Assembly (NCBI GenBank): GCA_022446965.1
Contig: JAKVBV010000009.1
Span: 1-64,000 of the forward strand
Direction of reading: 5' to 3'
DNA length: 64,000 nucleotides
DNA from: Phycisphaerales bacterium
GTDB taxonomy: Bacteria > Planctomycetota > Phycisphaerae > Phycisphaerales > SM1A02
Of the stretch, positions 50,586 through 59,616 are shown in pieces. The position numbers and the translations under genes are program-made. Under the pieces are notes generated by a model. The model had not been told where the DNA came from. It worked only from the letters and a program-made list of their open reading frames with translations, and did no database searches. Position 1 is the stretch's first letter; each line of letters opens with the position of its first letter.

Positions 50586-53462
50586 TCAACGTGACACGAG
50601 CGAGTGCAGCAGCACCATCGGGTGGATCGCCTGCGTATCGAACACATCGTTGATCTGATGGCGACACGATGTGCCGTGGGCCACGATCGTTGACGAGTGC
50701 GCTCGAGCCATGGCCTCGCCAAGAGACTGCCGGGCAATGCGCAGCGATAGATCGTGCGTTTGGGCGTCATAGCCGAACGAGCCCGCCATGCCACAACACC
50801 CACTGTCGAGCAGTTCCACGTCCTCACATCCACAGCGACGCAGCACGGCCTCGACCACCGAGGCCCTGTGCTTCTGATGACAGTGCACATGCACCATCAC
50901 GTGTTTGGTGTAGGTCTCGAACTTAGGGGTACAAGGATGGTCATCCCAGTGGTCGACGAGGAACGACTCCACCGTGTGAGCCATGGTGGTGATGCTTGAC
51001 ACATCCACACCCGTGTTCAGTTCAGCCCACTCCTGCTGCATCGCAGTGGCACACGAGGGCTCGACCGTCACGATACCCACAGCATCGCCCGATGCGAGCC
51101 GGTCGGTGACAGCGGCGCTGCTGCGTCGCACCTGCTGCACGGCCATGTCGAGCACACCGGCGCTGCAGGCTGTCCGGCCACAGCAGTCGGCTTGTTCCAG
51201 CAGTTCCACGCGGTAGCCGAAGGCTTCCAGCACCCCAACCGCGGCCTTGCCGATGTCAGGATCATTCCACATGGTGAAACAGTCTGGGTAGAGCAGCACT
51301 GTCGGCCCGTCCACCGACGAACGATCACGCATCCATCGACCCAGCGACGGCGCAAGCTTCGGCAGTGATCGCGAAGGCGCGACGCCCAACACCCGTTTGA
51401 GAACGCCGGCAATCGGCCATGCCCGCTGCATCAGATTCACCATCGGATACACGGCCGAGCCGAGCCGGTTGAACCGGCGCACCGACGCCTTGAGCCTTGT
51501 GCGCCACGGCACGCCGCCTCGACGCCGCCATCGCTGCGCGTCGTATTCGGCCTTGAGTTTGGTGACATCCACCTGAGACGGGCACTCGTAGCGGCACGCC
51601 TTGCACCCCAGACAAAGCCCGAGAGTGTCCACCGTGTCGGGATCATCGAACGCCGCCTCGCCGGCGGCCACCTGCCCGGTGATGGCCAGTCGCAGCGCGT
51701 TGCCTCGCCCACGCGTGCTGTGACGCTCTTCTCGTGTGGCCCGAAACGACGGACACATCGCGCCGCCACTGCTCCGTCGACACAAGCCTTGCCCGTTGCA
51801 CTGGGCAGCCGCCGCGGGCAGGCCGCCCTCCGTCTCCCAATGGAAGAACGTGTCGATCGACGCGATGTCCTGCTCTTCGTCGATACGAAGAGCAGCCATG
51901 GAGGGCGTCGCCTCGACGATCATGCCTGGATTGAATCGCCCGGAGGGATCGAACAGCGTCTTGATCCGACCAAAGGCGTCCACAATCTGCGGGCCATAGA
52001 ACTCGTGCACGAGCGCGGCGCGAATGCGTCCATCACCGTGTTCACCACTGATGGACCCACCGAATTGTCGCACCAGATCGAGCGCCGAGCGGCCCAGTTC
52101 CAGATACGTGTGCCGTGACTGCTCGTCGTGCAGATCGAGCCGAGGCCGGGCATGCAACAGCCCCACGCTGGCGTGTGCGTACCACGTGGCCTTGAGCCCG
52201 TGTGCTTGGAGCATGGCGGTGAAGGCATCTTGGAACGATGCCAGATGCTCCACAGGGACGGCGCAGTCTTCCAAGCCCGGCACCGGACGGACAGGCGACC
52301 AGTCACCCGAGATCAGCCCCAAACCCACCTTGCGGAGATACCACAGGTCCTTCTGTTCCTGTTCCGTGGATGCGACGACAAGTGGTTCGCCCAAGGCTCG
52401 CAGTGCATCGAGTTTGGCCTGCAAGGCGTCGACTGTGTCCGCAAAACAATCCACGTACAGCACCGCTTCCGGATCATCGCCGTCCACCTGCGGCAGCAGA
52501 TCGACCAGACCAGCGAATGCCTCGTGCGCTCTGGCTCTCGTGATGACGTCGTCATCGAGCAACTCAACTGCAGAGGGTTCGATCTGCAGGATGTCCATCA
52601 TGCGTGCCAACGCCGATGCGACATCGGTGAACCCCAGTACAGCCAAGCCCACGTGCTTTGGAATCGGAACGAGATCCAACTCGATGCCAGTGATGAAGGC
52701 CAGTGTGCCTTCACTACCGCACACCACCCGTGCAGGATTCACTGCGTCCAGCGTGTCCGGCGAGCTCGCCTCGAGTTGGTCAAGCACCAGATCGAGACGG
52801 TAGCCACCGTTGTTGCGCATGACTGCAGGGAAGGTGGATCGAACCTGCGGTTCCACATCCCGCGTGATACGCACGATGTCGGCGACCAGTACCTGCACAC
52901 GAGGATCAGAAGAACCCGCTTCCAATCGAAGCTGTGTGCCGTCTGCGAGCACCACATCGAGTGCACGCACGTGATCTCCAGTCATCCCCCACCACAGTGA
53001 ATGGAGGCCCGCCGAGTTGTTCGCCACCATGCCACCAAGAGTGGCCTGCGCACTCGTGGACACTTCGGCGCCGAAGGTGAGGCCATGGGGCCGCGCCGCT
53101 TCGCGAAGATCATCGAGCACGACACCGGGACCGACCGTCGCCGTGCGGCTGTGCGCCTGAATCTCGATGGTGGTCATGTGCACCGAACAGTCGATGACGA
53201 CGGCGCGATTCACGGTCTGCCCTGCCAACGACGTTCCACCACCTCGCGCCAGCACGGGCAGGCCATTCGCGGCGCACCAGTGCACGGCCGCGCGGACATC
53301 GTCGGCATCAAGCGGCTCGACCACCGCCAATGGCATCACCTGATACGGACTGGCGTCCGTGGCGTAGAGCTGCCGCTCATGCACCGATGTGCGCACGGCG
53401 CCGCGGACGAGTGTCTGCAGTTCCTGTAGCGGGTCACTGTGCTCCACGACGGGCAACTGCAT
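50586..53462 (-). CDS. YdiJ/Dld-type FAD and Fe-S 2-hydroxyacid dehydrogenase
   Basis: The 958-aa protein joins an FAD-binding type 4 domain (ARGGGTSLAGQ near residue 75, then HSLWWGMTGDHV) and an FAD-oxidase C-terminal domain (to about 530). A ferredoxin-like part has two Cys clusters (CNGQGLCRRSSGGAMCPS and CLGCKACRYECPS), and two CCG domains close the protein (DCCGRTACSAG and SGCCGMAGSFG). This layout is that of D-2-hydroxyglutarate or D-lactate dehydrogenases of the YdiJ type (about 1000 aa). ATG at 53462 shares TGATG with the NRAMP-like stop. The frame extends upstream without homology. Confidence 0.9.
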   Translation of the reverse strand: MQLPVVEHSDPLQELQTLVRGAVRTSVHERQLYATDASPYQVMPLAVVEPLDADDVRAAVHWCAANGLPVLARGGGTSLAGQTVNRAVVIDCSVHMTTIEIQAHSRTATVGPGVVLDDLREAARPHGLTFGAEVSTSAQATLGGMVANNSAGLHSLWWGMTGDHVRALDVVLADGTQLRLEAGSSDPRVQVLVADIVRITRDVEPQVRSTFPAVMRNNGGYRLDLVLDQLEASSPDTLDAVNPARVVCGSEGTLAFITGIELDLVPIPKHVGLAVLGFTDVASALARMMDILQIEPSAVELLDDDVITRARAHEAFAGLVDLLPQVDGDDPEAVLYVDCFADTVDALQAKLDALRALGEPLVVASTEQEQKDLWYLRKVGLGLISGDWSPVRPVPGLEDCAVPVEHLASFQDAFTAMLQAHGLKATWYAHASVGLLHARPRLDLHDEQSRHTYLELGRSALDLVRQFGGSISGEHGDGRIRAALVHEFYGPQIVDAFGRIKTLFDPSGRFNPGMIVEATPSMAALRIDEEQDIASIDTFFHWETEGGLPAAAAQCNGQGLCRRSSGGAMCPSFRATREERHSTRGRGNALRLAITGQVAAGEAAFDDPDTVDTLGLCLGCKACRYECPSQVDVTKLKAEYDAQRWRRRGGVPWRTRLKASVRRFNRLGSAVYPMVNLMQRAWPIAGVLKRVLGVAPSRSLPKLAPSLGRWMRDRSSVDGPTVLLYPDCFTMWNDPDIGKAAVGVLEAFGYRVELLEQADCCGRTACSAGVLDMAVQQVRRSSAAVTDRLASGDAVGIVTVEPSCATAMQQEWAELNTGVDVSSITTMAHTVESFLVDHWDDHPCTPKFETYTKHVMVHVHCHQKHRASVVEAVLRRCGCEDVELLDSGCCGMAGSFGYDAQTHDLSLRIARQSLGEAMARAHSSTIVAHGTSCRHQINDVFDTQAIHPMVLLHSLVSR

Positions 53463-54775
53463 CACGCCACCCACGAGTAGATGCGAAGGACCACATAAAA
53501 CACCGCGAAGGCCGACAGGCACAGCACGCTGAGCAACGAATACCACCGCATCGCAGGTGAAAGGCGATGGGCCTCGGGCATGGCCGCAGACGTGACCACA
53601 CGATGATTGAGCAGTGCCAGCACCGGCGCGGTGAGGAATGACGCCACCGTGGCCACGTCGACCACCAGGAGAAACGCATTGCTCAGCACCTGCAGCAGCA
53701 CGAGAGCGCCGCCAGCCAGCAGCACCATGCCGCGCACGTACCACGTCGATCGCTCGCCCCCTTCCGGCGCCACGCTGAACCCATCTTCAGTTTCAGGGCT
53801 CGTGAACCGCTGTACCAACACGCTGAGCACGCGCGGGAAGCCGTCCAACACGGCAACCGTGGTCGAGACCATCACTGCCAAGGCCGCAGCCGATACGACC
53901 CACCCCGCCCACGGACCGATCGTGGTGGCGTACAGATCGATGAAGAAGCCCGGATAGGCCGTCGCGGTCGCTGGAAACTCGGCGCCGGTGGAGGCCATCG
54001 CGGCGCCGAGGATGAGAAAGCAGAACGCCAGCACACCGGTGGCGACGTAACCCACGTTAAAGTCGAAGACGACCTCGCCCACACTCAATCGCTGGTTTTG
54101 TGATCTGCCTCGGGCCAACACCCACAGGGACTGCCAGGCGGAAATGTCCACGGCAGTCGGCATCCAGCCGATGAGGGCCGCAATGAAGGCGATGGTGGAT
54201 ACCTGCTCAAGCGTCATCATGGACGGGAGCAGCGGGCCTGGATCTGACCACACACGAGGCAGCACCACTGCTGTGGCCACCACCGTCAACAGGGTGAAGA
54301 ATGGCACCAGGATCTTGGTGAGTCTGTCCAACCAGACGTAGCCGCCGTACAACAGCATCCCCGCACATGACGCCAGCAGCAGTCCATTGAGCCACGGTAT
54401 CCCGGGCGAGGGCATGCCGAGGCGTTCCAATTGCCCGTGCAACAAGGCCGAGGTCACGATGGTGACGGCGGCCTGCACCGCGAACATCGTGAGCACCGTG
54501 AGCACCGCAAACAGCCACAAGGTCCACGGCCCGAGCCTTCGGTAGCCCTCCAGCAGCGACTTGCCGGTGGCCGCCGACCACACCGGGCCGAAGCGAAACG
54601 GCGGGTACTTGAGGACGAGCGCGAGCAGGATGAACACCCACAACGCCAGTCCCCAGTCCGTTCCAGCCCGAGCAGACTGCACAAGATGCGACACGCCGAC
54701 AGATGTGCCGGCGAAGATCAATCCCGGTCCGAGTGCGGCCAATGAGCGGACGGATGATGCGCGTGGTGTCGTCAC
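53462..54775 (-). CDS. NRAMP-like transporter lacking the DPGN and MPH motifs
   Basis: The 437-aa protein has about 11 membrane helices and the NRAMP-type first helix (LGPGLIFAGTSVGVSHLVQS). The metal-binding DPGN of true Nramp proteins is replaced by GVSH, and the helix 6 M-P-H motif reads MPTAVD. A divergent Nramp-related clade is therefore likely, and the ion may not be Mn or Fe. Its stop overlaps the YdiJ-type dehydrogenase start, and it follows the dcyD-like gene by 48 bp. Confidence 0.85.
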   Translation of the reverse strand: MTTPRASSVRSLAALGPGLIFAGTSVGVSHLVQSARAGTDWGLALWVFILLALVLKYPPFRFGPVWSAATGKSLLEGYRRLGPWTLWLFAVLTVLTMFAVQAAVTIVTSALLHGQLERLGMPSPGIPWLNGLLLASCAGMLLYGGYVWLDRLTKILVPFFTLLTVVATAVVLPRVWSDPGPLLPSMMTLEQVSTIAFIAALIGWMPTAVDISAWQSLWVLARGRSQNQRLSVGEVVFDFNVGYVATGVLAFCFLILGAAMASTGAEFPATATAYPGFFIDLYATTIGPWAGWVVSAAALAVMVSTTVAVLDGFPRVLSVLVQRFTSPETEDGFSVAPEGGERSTWYVRGMVLLAGGALVLLQVLSNAFLLVVDVATVASFLTAPVLALLNHRVVTSAAMPEAHRLSPAMRWYSLLSVLCLSAFAVFYVVLRIYSWVA

Positions 54776-54823
54776 GCGAGCGAATCTACCAGCACCACGG
54801 CGCTGGGCGGTCTACCAGAGGAC

Positions 54824-55744
54824 TCAAGCCCAGACATTCGAGCAGGGCGCCGTGCCTGCAAGCAGTGGCGCCAATGACCAGGTGTTGTGCGTCTGCCAGA
54901 ACACTGCCGGGGCGGTGTCCGTGTCGGCCAGTGCCGCAGCGAGTGCCTTGCCGGTGTAGGTGGTCTCCAGTGGCGTGACCGAAGCCAACGCATCGACCGC
55001 GGCCACGCCCGCCGTTGTTGCTTCTCCGTAGCCGTCACCGAGCTGGGTGTCATCGATCGTCGGCACGGCAGGGTCGAGACCAGTGAGGCGAGCAACCCCC
55101 GCTGCCAGTTCGACGATGTCCGATTCGGGCAGCCACGCATGCGGCACCACCCGCACTGCCATCACTTCGGTGTCCCACCCAGCAGCCTTGACCGCCATGG
55201 CCAGCCCGACCACCGTACCGGCGGTGCCCATGGCGGCCCAGATGCGTCTCGGCCGAGGAAGCAGCCCGGAGTTCACCTGCGCGATCAATTCTTCTCCGGC
55301 CTGCACGAAGCCCAAGGCGCCACGTGCAGACGAACCACCCGCCGGGATGGTCATCACACCTTGCGCCCCAAGTTGGGCCAGCGTGTCCTTGGCGTCATCG
55401 AGCGAAGCCGTGACATGCATGGTCGCCCGCGCTTGCGTGGCCTGCAGCACCTGTTCGACATGCGGCGTGTGCGGACGCTGAAACGTCACCACGTCCACCT
55501 GGTGACCGGCCGACATACCGTGCACTGCTGTCGCGAGACAGTGGTGCGACCCCATCGCCCCCATGGTGGCGATGCGTTCGGGTGCCCCGTGCAGCAGGTA
55601 CGCCAACTTGCGTGGCTTGTTGCCGCCATAGCGCGAGGCGCTGTGGCCGTCATCCTTGATCCACAGCCCGGGCTTCAAACCTGAGCCATCGATGACCGGC
55701 GTGGGGGCGATGCCCAGATCGATCTGTTCGTTGCGCCAGTTCAC
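54824..55744 (-). CDS. PLP-dependent D-cysteine desulfhydrase / ACC deaminase-like enzyme
   Basis: The 306-aa protein belongs to the tryptophan synthase beta fold of PLP enzymes. The Schiff-base lysine is in YGGNKPRKL (about residue 43), followed by GAMGSHHCLATAVHG and the phosphate-binding AAMGTAGTVVG. The N-terminal TPV and YGGNKPRKL blocks match the ACC deaminase/D-cysteine desulfhydrase family; the exact substrate is not settled. GTG start at 55744 overlaps the xylA stop (GTGA). Confidence 0.83.
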   Translation of the reverse strand: MNWRNEQIDLGIAPTPVIDGSGLKPGLWIKDDGHSASRYGGNKPRKLAYLLHGAPERIATMGAMGSHHCLATAVHGMSAGHQVDVVTFQRPHTPHVEQVLQATQARATMHVTASLDDAKDTLAQLGAQGVMTIPAGGSSARGALGFVQAGEELIAQVNSGLLPRPRRIWAAMGTAGTVVGLAMAVKAAGWDTEVMAVRVVPHAWLPESDIVELAAGVARLTGLDPAVPTIDDTQLGDGYGEATTAGVAAVDALASVTPLETTYTGKALAAALADTDTAPAVFWQTHNTWSLAPLLAGTAPCSNVWA

Positions 55745-57072
55745 GTGGCTGCAAACACCACGTCGTTCCAGATGGCCTCGAGCATCTCCTGTCGGCCGGA
55801 AAATGGTCTCGTCTCACCAACAGTGGCTGCGTGGACTTCAAGGGACGCCAGCGTTGCGTTGCCAGACAGAATGTCCTCGCCCAGTTGTTCCGACCAGGAG
55901 GCGTAGCGGACGGCCATGAATTCTCGCAGACGTCCATCGGCACGCAGTGCTGCGGCACCAAGCAGACCACGGGCGAACGTGTCCATGCCCGCAATGTGTG
56001 CGTGCAGATGATCCACCGGTTCCATCGACTCACGCCGCCGCTTGGCGTCGAAGTTCAGTCCGCCATTGCCCAGACCGCCCTGTTCCAACAGCACCAGCAT
56101 GATGTCTGTCGTCAGATACAGATCGGTCGGGAAGCGATCGGTGTCCCAGCCGGCATGCTCGTCACCCATGTTGGCATCAATTGACCCCAGCATGCCTGCG
56201 GCTGCAGCCACTCGCAACTCGTGCCCCATTGATTTGCCCGCCAGCGTGGCATGATTCGTTTCGATGTTGAGCTTCACGTCTTCGTGCATATCGAACTCGC
56301 GCAGGAAGTTGAGCGTGGACTCCACATCGTTGTCGTACTGGTGCAGTGAAGGCTCGCGTGGCTTGGGTTCGATGTAGAAATCGCCGGTGAAGCCGTTGTC
56401 CCGCGCATGCGTGATCGCCATTTCCAACAGTCGTGCGTACTGCACGCGTTCTTGATACAGATCCGTGTTGAGCAACGTGGTGTAGCCTTCGCGTCCACCC
56501 CAGAAAACGTAGCCGCGGCCTTCCAGTGCGATCGTGGCGTCGATCGCCCGCTTCACCTGACCGGCGGCATGTGCGAACACGTCCACCGACGGACTGGTCG
56601 CCGCGCCATGTGCGTATCTCGGATGGGCGAAGAGGCATGCGGTTCCCCAGAGCAGCTTCACTCCAGTGCCGTCCTGCAGCCCCTTGAGTGTGTCTGTCAT
56701 CGCCTCAAGATTGCTGGCGGCCTCAGCCGGCGTGTCCCCTTCGGGTGCGACATCGTGATCGTGAAAGCAGTACCACTCGATGCCGAGACGATCGAGAATC
56801 GCGAAAAACACTTCGGCCCGAGTCTTGGCGTTGGCCAGGGAATTGCTGCCGTCGTCCCACGGCATGAGCGCCGTGCCCCGTCCGAATGGATCGGCCAGCC
56901 CATTGCGCATGGTGTGCCAATAGCACGCAGCGAACCGGAGATGATCGCGCATGGTTTTGCCTTCCACCTGGCGATCGGCGTCATACCAGTGGAAGGCCAG
57001 TGGATTAGTGGATGAAGGCCCCTCATACGTGACATGAGGGAGGTCGGCAATGGCACTGTGCAATGAAGACAT
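55741..57072 (-). CDS. xylA: Xylose isomerase (class II)
   Basis: The 443-aa enzyme interconverts D-xylose and D-xylulose using two divalent metals. Signature blocks are FHDHDVAPEG (catalytic His), VFWGGREGYTTLL, EPKPREP (metal Glu), TNHATLAG, GSIDANMGDEHAGWDTD and NFDAKRRRES. Length fits class II (about 440). The motif normally reading SIDANRGD has Met for Arg, and the WGTAN-LF block reads WGTACLF. ATG at 57072 starts at homology; the frame is open further upstream. No xylulokinase gene is near; it heads an operon with a PLP enzyme, a transporter and a dehydrogenase. Confidence 0.92.
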   Translation of the reverse strand: MSSLHSAIADLPHVTYEGPSSTNPLAFHWYDADRQVEGKTMRDHLRFAACYWHTMRNGLADPFGRGTALMPWDDGSNSLANAKTRAEVFFAILDRLGIEWYCFHDHDVAPEGDTPAEAASNLEAMTDTLKGLQDGTGVKLLWGTACLFAHPRYAHGAATSPSVDVFAHAAGQVKRAIDATIALEGRGYVFWGGREGYTTLLNTDLYQERVQYARLLEMAITHARDNGFTGDFYIEPKPREPSLHQYDNDVESTLNFLREFDMHEDVKLNIETNHATLAGKSMGHELRVAAAAGMLGSIDANMGDEHAGWDTDRFPTDLYLTTDIMLVLLEQGGLGNGGLNFDAKRRRESMEPVDHLHAHIAGMDTFARGLLGAAALRADGRLREFMAVRYASWSEQLGEDILSGNATLASLEVHAATVGETRPFSGRQEMLEAIWNDVVFAAT

Positions 57073-57250
57073 GCCACCCAGCGTACAGCCATGCGCCAGC
57101 CCCCCATCACGCATGAGGCGGTCAGGGGGACGGCGTGACCCAAAGGCCACCAGACGCCAGTGGAAACGACGTCCGACAGGCTCCCCCGCACAAGAAGGCT
57201 GTCGTGATGCCGAGTCGGCCCACACCAGTTCGGCGGGCCCCAGATGGAGG

Positions 57251-57266
57251 CGCGTGTGGACACGCG
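57251..57266. promoter_or_regulatory. Palindromic operator-like site between xylA and EEP gene
   Basis: The sequence CGCGTGT-GG-ACACGCG is a perfect inverted repeat with 7-bp arms in the 245-bp divergent spacer. It lies 52 bp before the EEP gene start and 179 bp upstream of xylA. Size and symmetry suit a dimeric regulator, but no regulator gene is adjacent. Confidence 0.4.
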
Positions 57267-57317
57267 AGCACCATCCAGGAATAGCACCACGATCCCCCGG
57301 TCGGATACCGTTCTCAC

Positions 57318-58721
57318 ATGCCCCTACTCATCCACGCCTGTCTTGTCGCCGCATCGCTCACCACCGCCGACCCAGTTGTACTCGACGGAACATTCGACGA
57401 CTGGGGTGTTGTTGATGGGCCGACCCCTGCCCTGCAGGGCGCACGTGATGCACAGTGGGTCTACCTACATCTCCAGATTGACGGGGCTCCGGTCAATCTC
57501 CAAGGGCTCGATGAGCCGGCGGTGTTGCTGCTGAACATCGACGGTGATACGAAGACCGGCAGCCGAAACCTCGCCCTCAATGGCGCCGATCTTGAGATCG
57601 TGTTCAGCCCCAAGCAGGGGCGCCGCTCAGGCGGAGCCCAGGTTCGACTGGGCGGTGGAGACCTGGCCACGCCTGACGCCATCGACTTCCTCTACGCACC
57701 AACGACCGCAGCCACGCAGTTCGAGATGCGAATCCCACGTGATATTGCCATTGCAGATTCCACCATGGCGGTTGCCGAGGTGGTGCCGTGGGCGATCGCT
57801 GGGTCACTCGGAAGTGCCTCAGGCGAAATCACCTTGCACACCGATCGTCCGTCACCGACCTCGCATGTCAACGACATCCCAGCCACCGTGACTGGTGGCA
57901 CCCGAGTTGTGAGTTGGAACGTGGAGTTTGGTGGGCTGATCGAAAACCCCGACCCATTCGTGCGCATCTTGTCGGCGTTGCAGCCCGACGTACTCCTGCT
58001 GCAGGAACTCGAACCAGATCAAGAAGCCGACGCCATCGCCGCGGTCCTGCGTCGCGGCGTCCCGGGCGATTGGCATGTGCATCTTGGCCCGGTGGGTGGT
58101 CGACTTCGCAGTGCCGTGGCTTCACGACTGCCGGCGGCCCCCATTCCCATGCTCGATGCCCTGCAGCGCCGTGACACCACGGACCGCGGTGTGCGAGCCG
58201 CATCCTTGGCGGTGGAGGTGCCCGGTACCGGCCGCGTACTCATGACATCACTGCATCTGAAGTGTTGTGGCTCGGCCCACGGGCCGGAAGACATGACCCG
58301 CATCGCCGAGGTGCTGGCCGTCAAGCAAGCCGTCGCTGCAGCCCATGCCCACACCCCGTTCGATGCCGCCGTCATCGGCGGCGACCTAAATCTGGTGGGA
58401 TCCACGGTGCCCTTGGATCTGCTGACAATGGACGGTGAAGCCATGTTGGGCGGCGTGGGCGATCTTGCGGTGGCGAACGCCATGCGACCTGCCGGCGGCG
58501 GGCTGCAGACTTGGAACAAGGACGGGCAGCGATACACCCCTGGCCGTCTGGATTGGATCACCTATACGGCGGCCAGTGTGCACGCGGCACACGCATTCGT
58601 GCTCGCGACCGACGAGTGCACACCAGAAGCACTTCAACGCGCGGGCCTCAAGGCCTCCGATGCGGAAGATGCCGCCGACCATCTCCCGGTGGTGGTCGAT
58701 CTTGTGCCTGCGGTCAAGTGA
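57318..58721 (+). CDS. Exported endonuclease/exonuclease/phosphatase family protein
   Basis: The 467-aa protein has a signal-like N-terminus (MPLLIHACLVAASLTTA). A beta-rich domain follows (about 20-180) that resembles CBM9/DOMON-type modules (LDGTFDDWGVVDGP, then VLLLNIDGDTKTGS). The EEP domain (about 195-460) has the expected residues: VVSWNVEFG, LLLQELEPD (metal Glu), SLHLKC, GGDLNLVG and the terminal DHLPVVVD. It may cleave phosphodiesters or phosphate esters outside the cell. The 3' end overlaps the convergent permease by 8 bp. Confidence 0.85.
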   Translation: MPLLIHACLVAASLTTADPVVLDGTFDDWGVVDGPTPALQGARDAQWVYLHLQIDGAPVNLQGLDEPAVLLLNIDGDTKTGSRNLALNGADLEIVFSPKQGRRSGGAQVRLGGGDLATPDAIDFLYAPTTAATQFEMRIPRDIAIADSTMAVAEVVPWAIAGSLGSASGEITLHTDRPSPTSHVNDIPATVTGGTRVVSWNVEFGGLIENPDPFVRILSALQPDVLLLQELEPDQEADAIAAVLRRGVPGDWHVHLGPVGGRLRSAVASRLPAAPIPMLDALQRRDTTDRGVRAASLAVEVPGTGRVLMTSLHLKCCGSAHGPEDMTRIAEVLAVKQAVAAAHAHTPFDAAVIGGDLNLVGSTVPLDLLTMDGEAMLGGVGDLAVANAMRPAGGGLQTWNKDGQRYTPGRLDWITYTAASVHAAHAFVLATDECTPEALQRAGLKASDAEDAADHLPVVVDLVPAVK

Positions 58722-59550
58722 GCAGCTTGAACGAAGCCACCAGCACGAGCGCCACAAACACACTGCGAATCACCTTGAGCGGCAACTTGTGTGACAACCG
58801 TGCCATGCCCCAACTGCTCAGGATGCAGGACGGGATCAGCCAGGCGGCGTACTCAAGCGGCGACCACCACTGCACATGAGCGGGCATGTCCGGGGCGTTC
58901 ATGATCGTGGCATCCTTGAAGATCGCACCGACGATTGATGTGACCACCATCACCGCCGAAGACGTTGCGATGCACTGACGCAATGGCAATCGACACACGA
59001 TGCCCAGCAATGGCACAGTGATCAGCCCGCCGCCGATGCCAAGCAGGCCAGCGCCGAATCCGAAGCACCCACCCACGACCGCCGCTCGCGGCCAGGACAT
59101 CAGAGGGTCAGCATCTGGCCCATCAGACGGTTCTGCACTGCGGTTGGTCCGCACGAGTAGCTTACGCAAGTGGACGAACGCCACCCAAATCAGGAACACA
59201 CCGAAGATGAACCGCAACCACGAGTCATCCAGCACAAACGTGGCGCAAATGCCGCCGATGATCGCCACCACCGCCACTGGGGCCAGCCGCTTGAGCAATG
59301 ACACGCACACGGCCCGTTCACGGTGATGGCCAAGGGCCGATGCCCCCGCCACGAACGGTGTCACACTCATGGACGCGGCCTGGGCGAGATGCATGGGCAG
59401 GCCCAGCAGGAGCGTGAGCATTGGAATGTTCACCACACCACCGCCGATCCCCAACATGCCGCCGAGTGAACCGGACAGCACGCCGACACCGATCAATGCC
59501 AGTGCTTGCCACAGTTCAAGCGATCCGATTTCGGTGTAGAGCACGTCCAC
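58714..59550 (-). CDS. TauE/SafE family membrane permease
   Basis: The 278-aa protein has about eight membrane helices in two homologous halves, each with the family glycine motif: GGMLGIGGGVVNIP (about 30-43) and GAGLLGIGGGLITVP (about 166-180). TauE/SafE proteins export or import sulfur-containing or organic anions such as sulfite or sulfoacetate. No sulfur-metabolism gene adjoins it, so the substrate is open. It overlaps the convergent EEP gene by 8 bp. Confidence 0.9.
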   Translation of the reverse strand: MDVLYTEIGSLELWQALALIGVGVLSGSLGGMLGIGGGVVNIPMLTLLLGLPMHLAQAASMSVTPFVAGASALGHHRERAVCVSLLKRLAPVAVVAIIGGICATFVLDDSWLRFIFGVFLIWVAFVHLRKLLVRTNRSAEPSDGPDADPLMSWPRAAVVGGCFGFGAGLLGIGGGLITVPLLGIVCRLPLRQCIATSSAVMVVTSIVGAIFKDATIMNAPDMPAHVQWWSPLEYAAWLIPSCILSSWGMARLSHKLPLKVIRSVFVALVLVASFKLLT

Positions 59551-59616
59551 TGTCGAGCACCCTAGCCGATGGTCACTGGCCCAATGCCAAGCAGGGCATG
59601 ATCGTTGTGACGCGGA

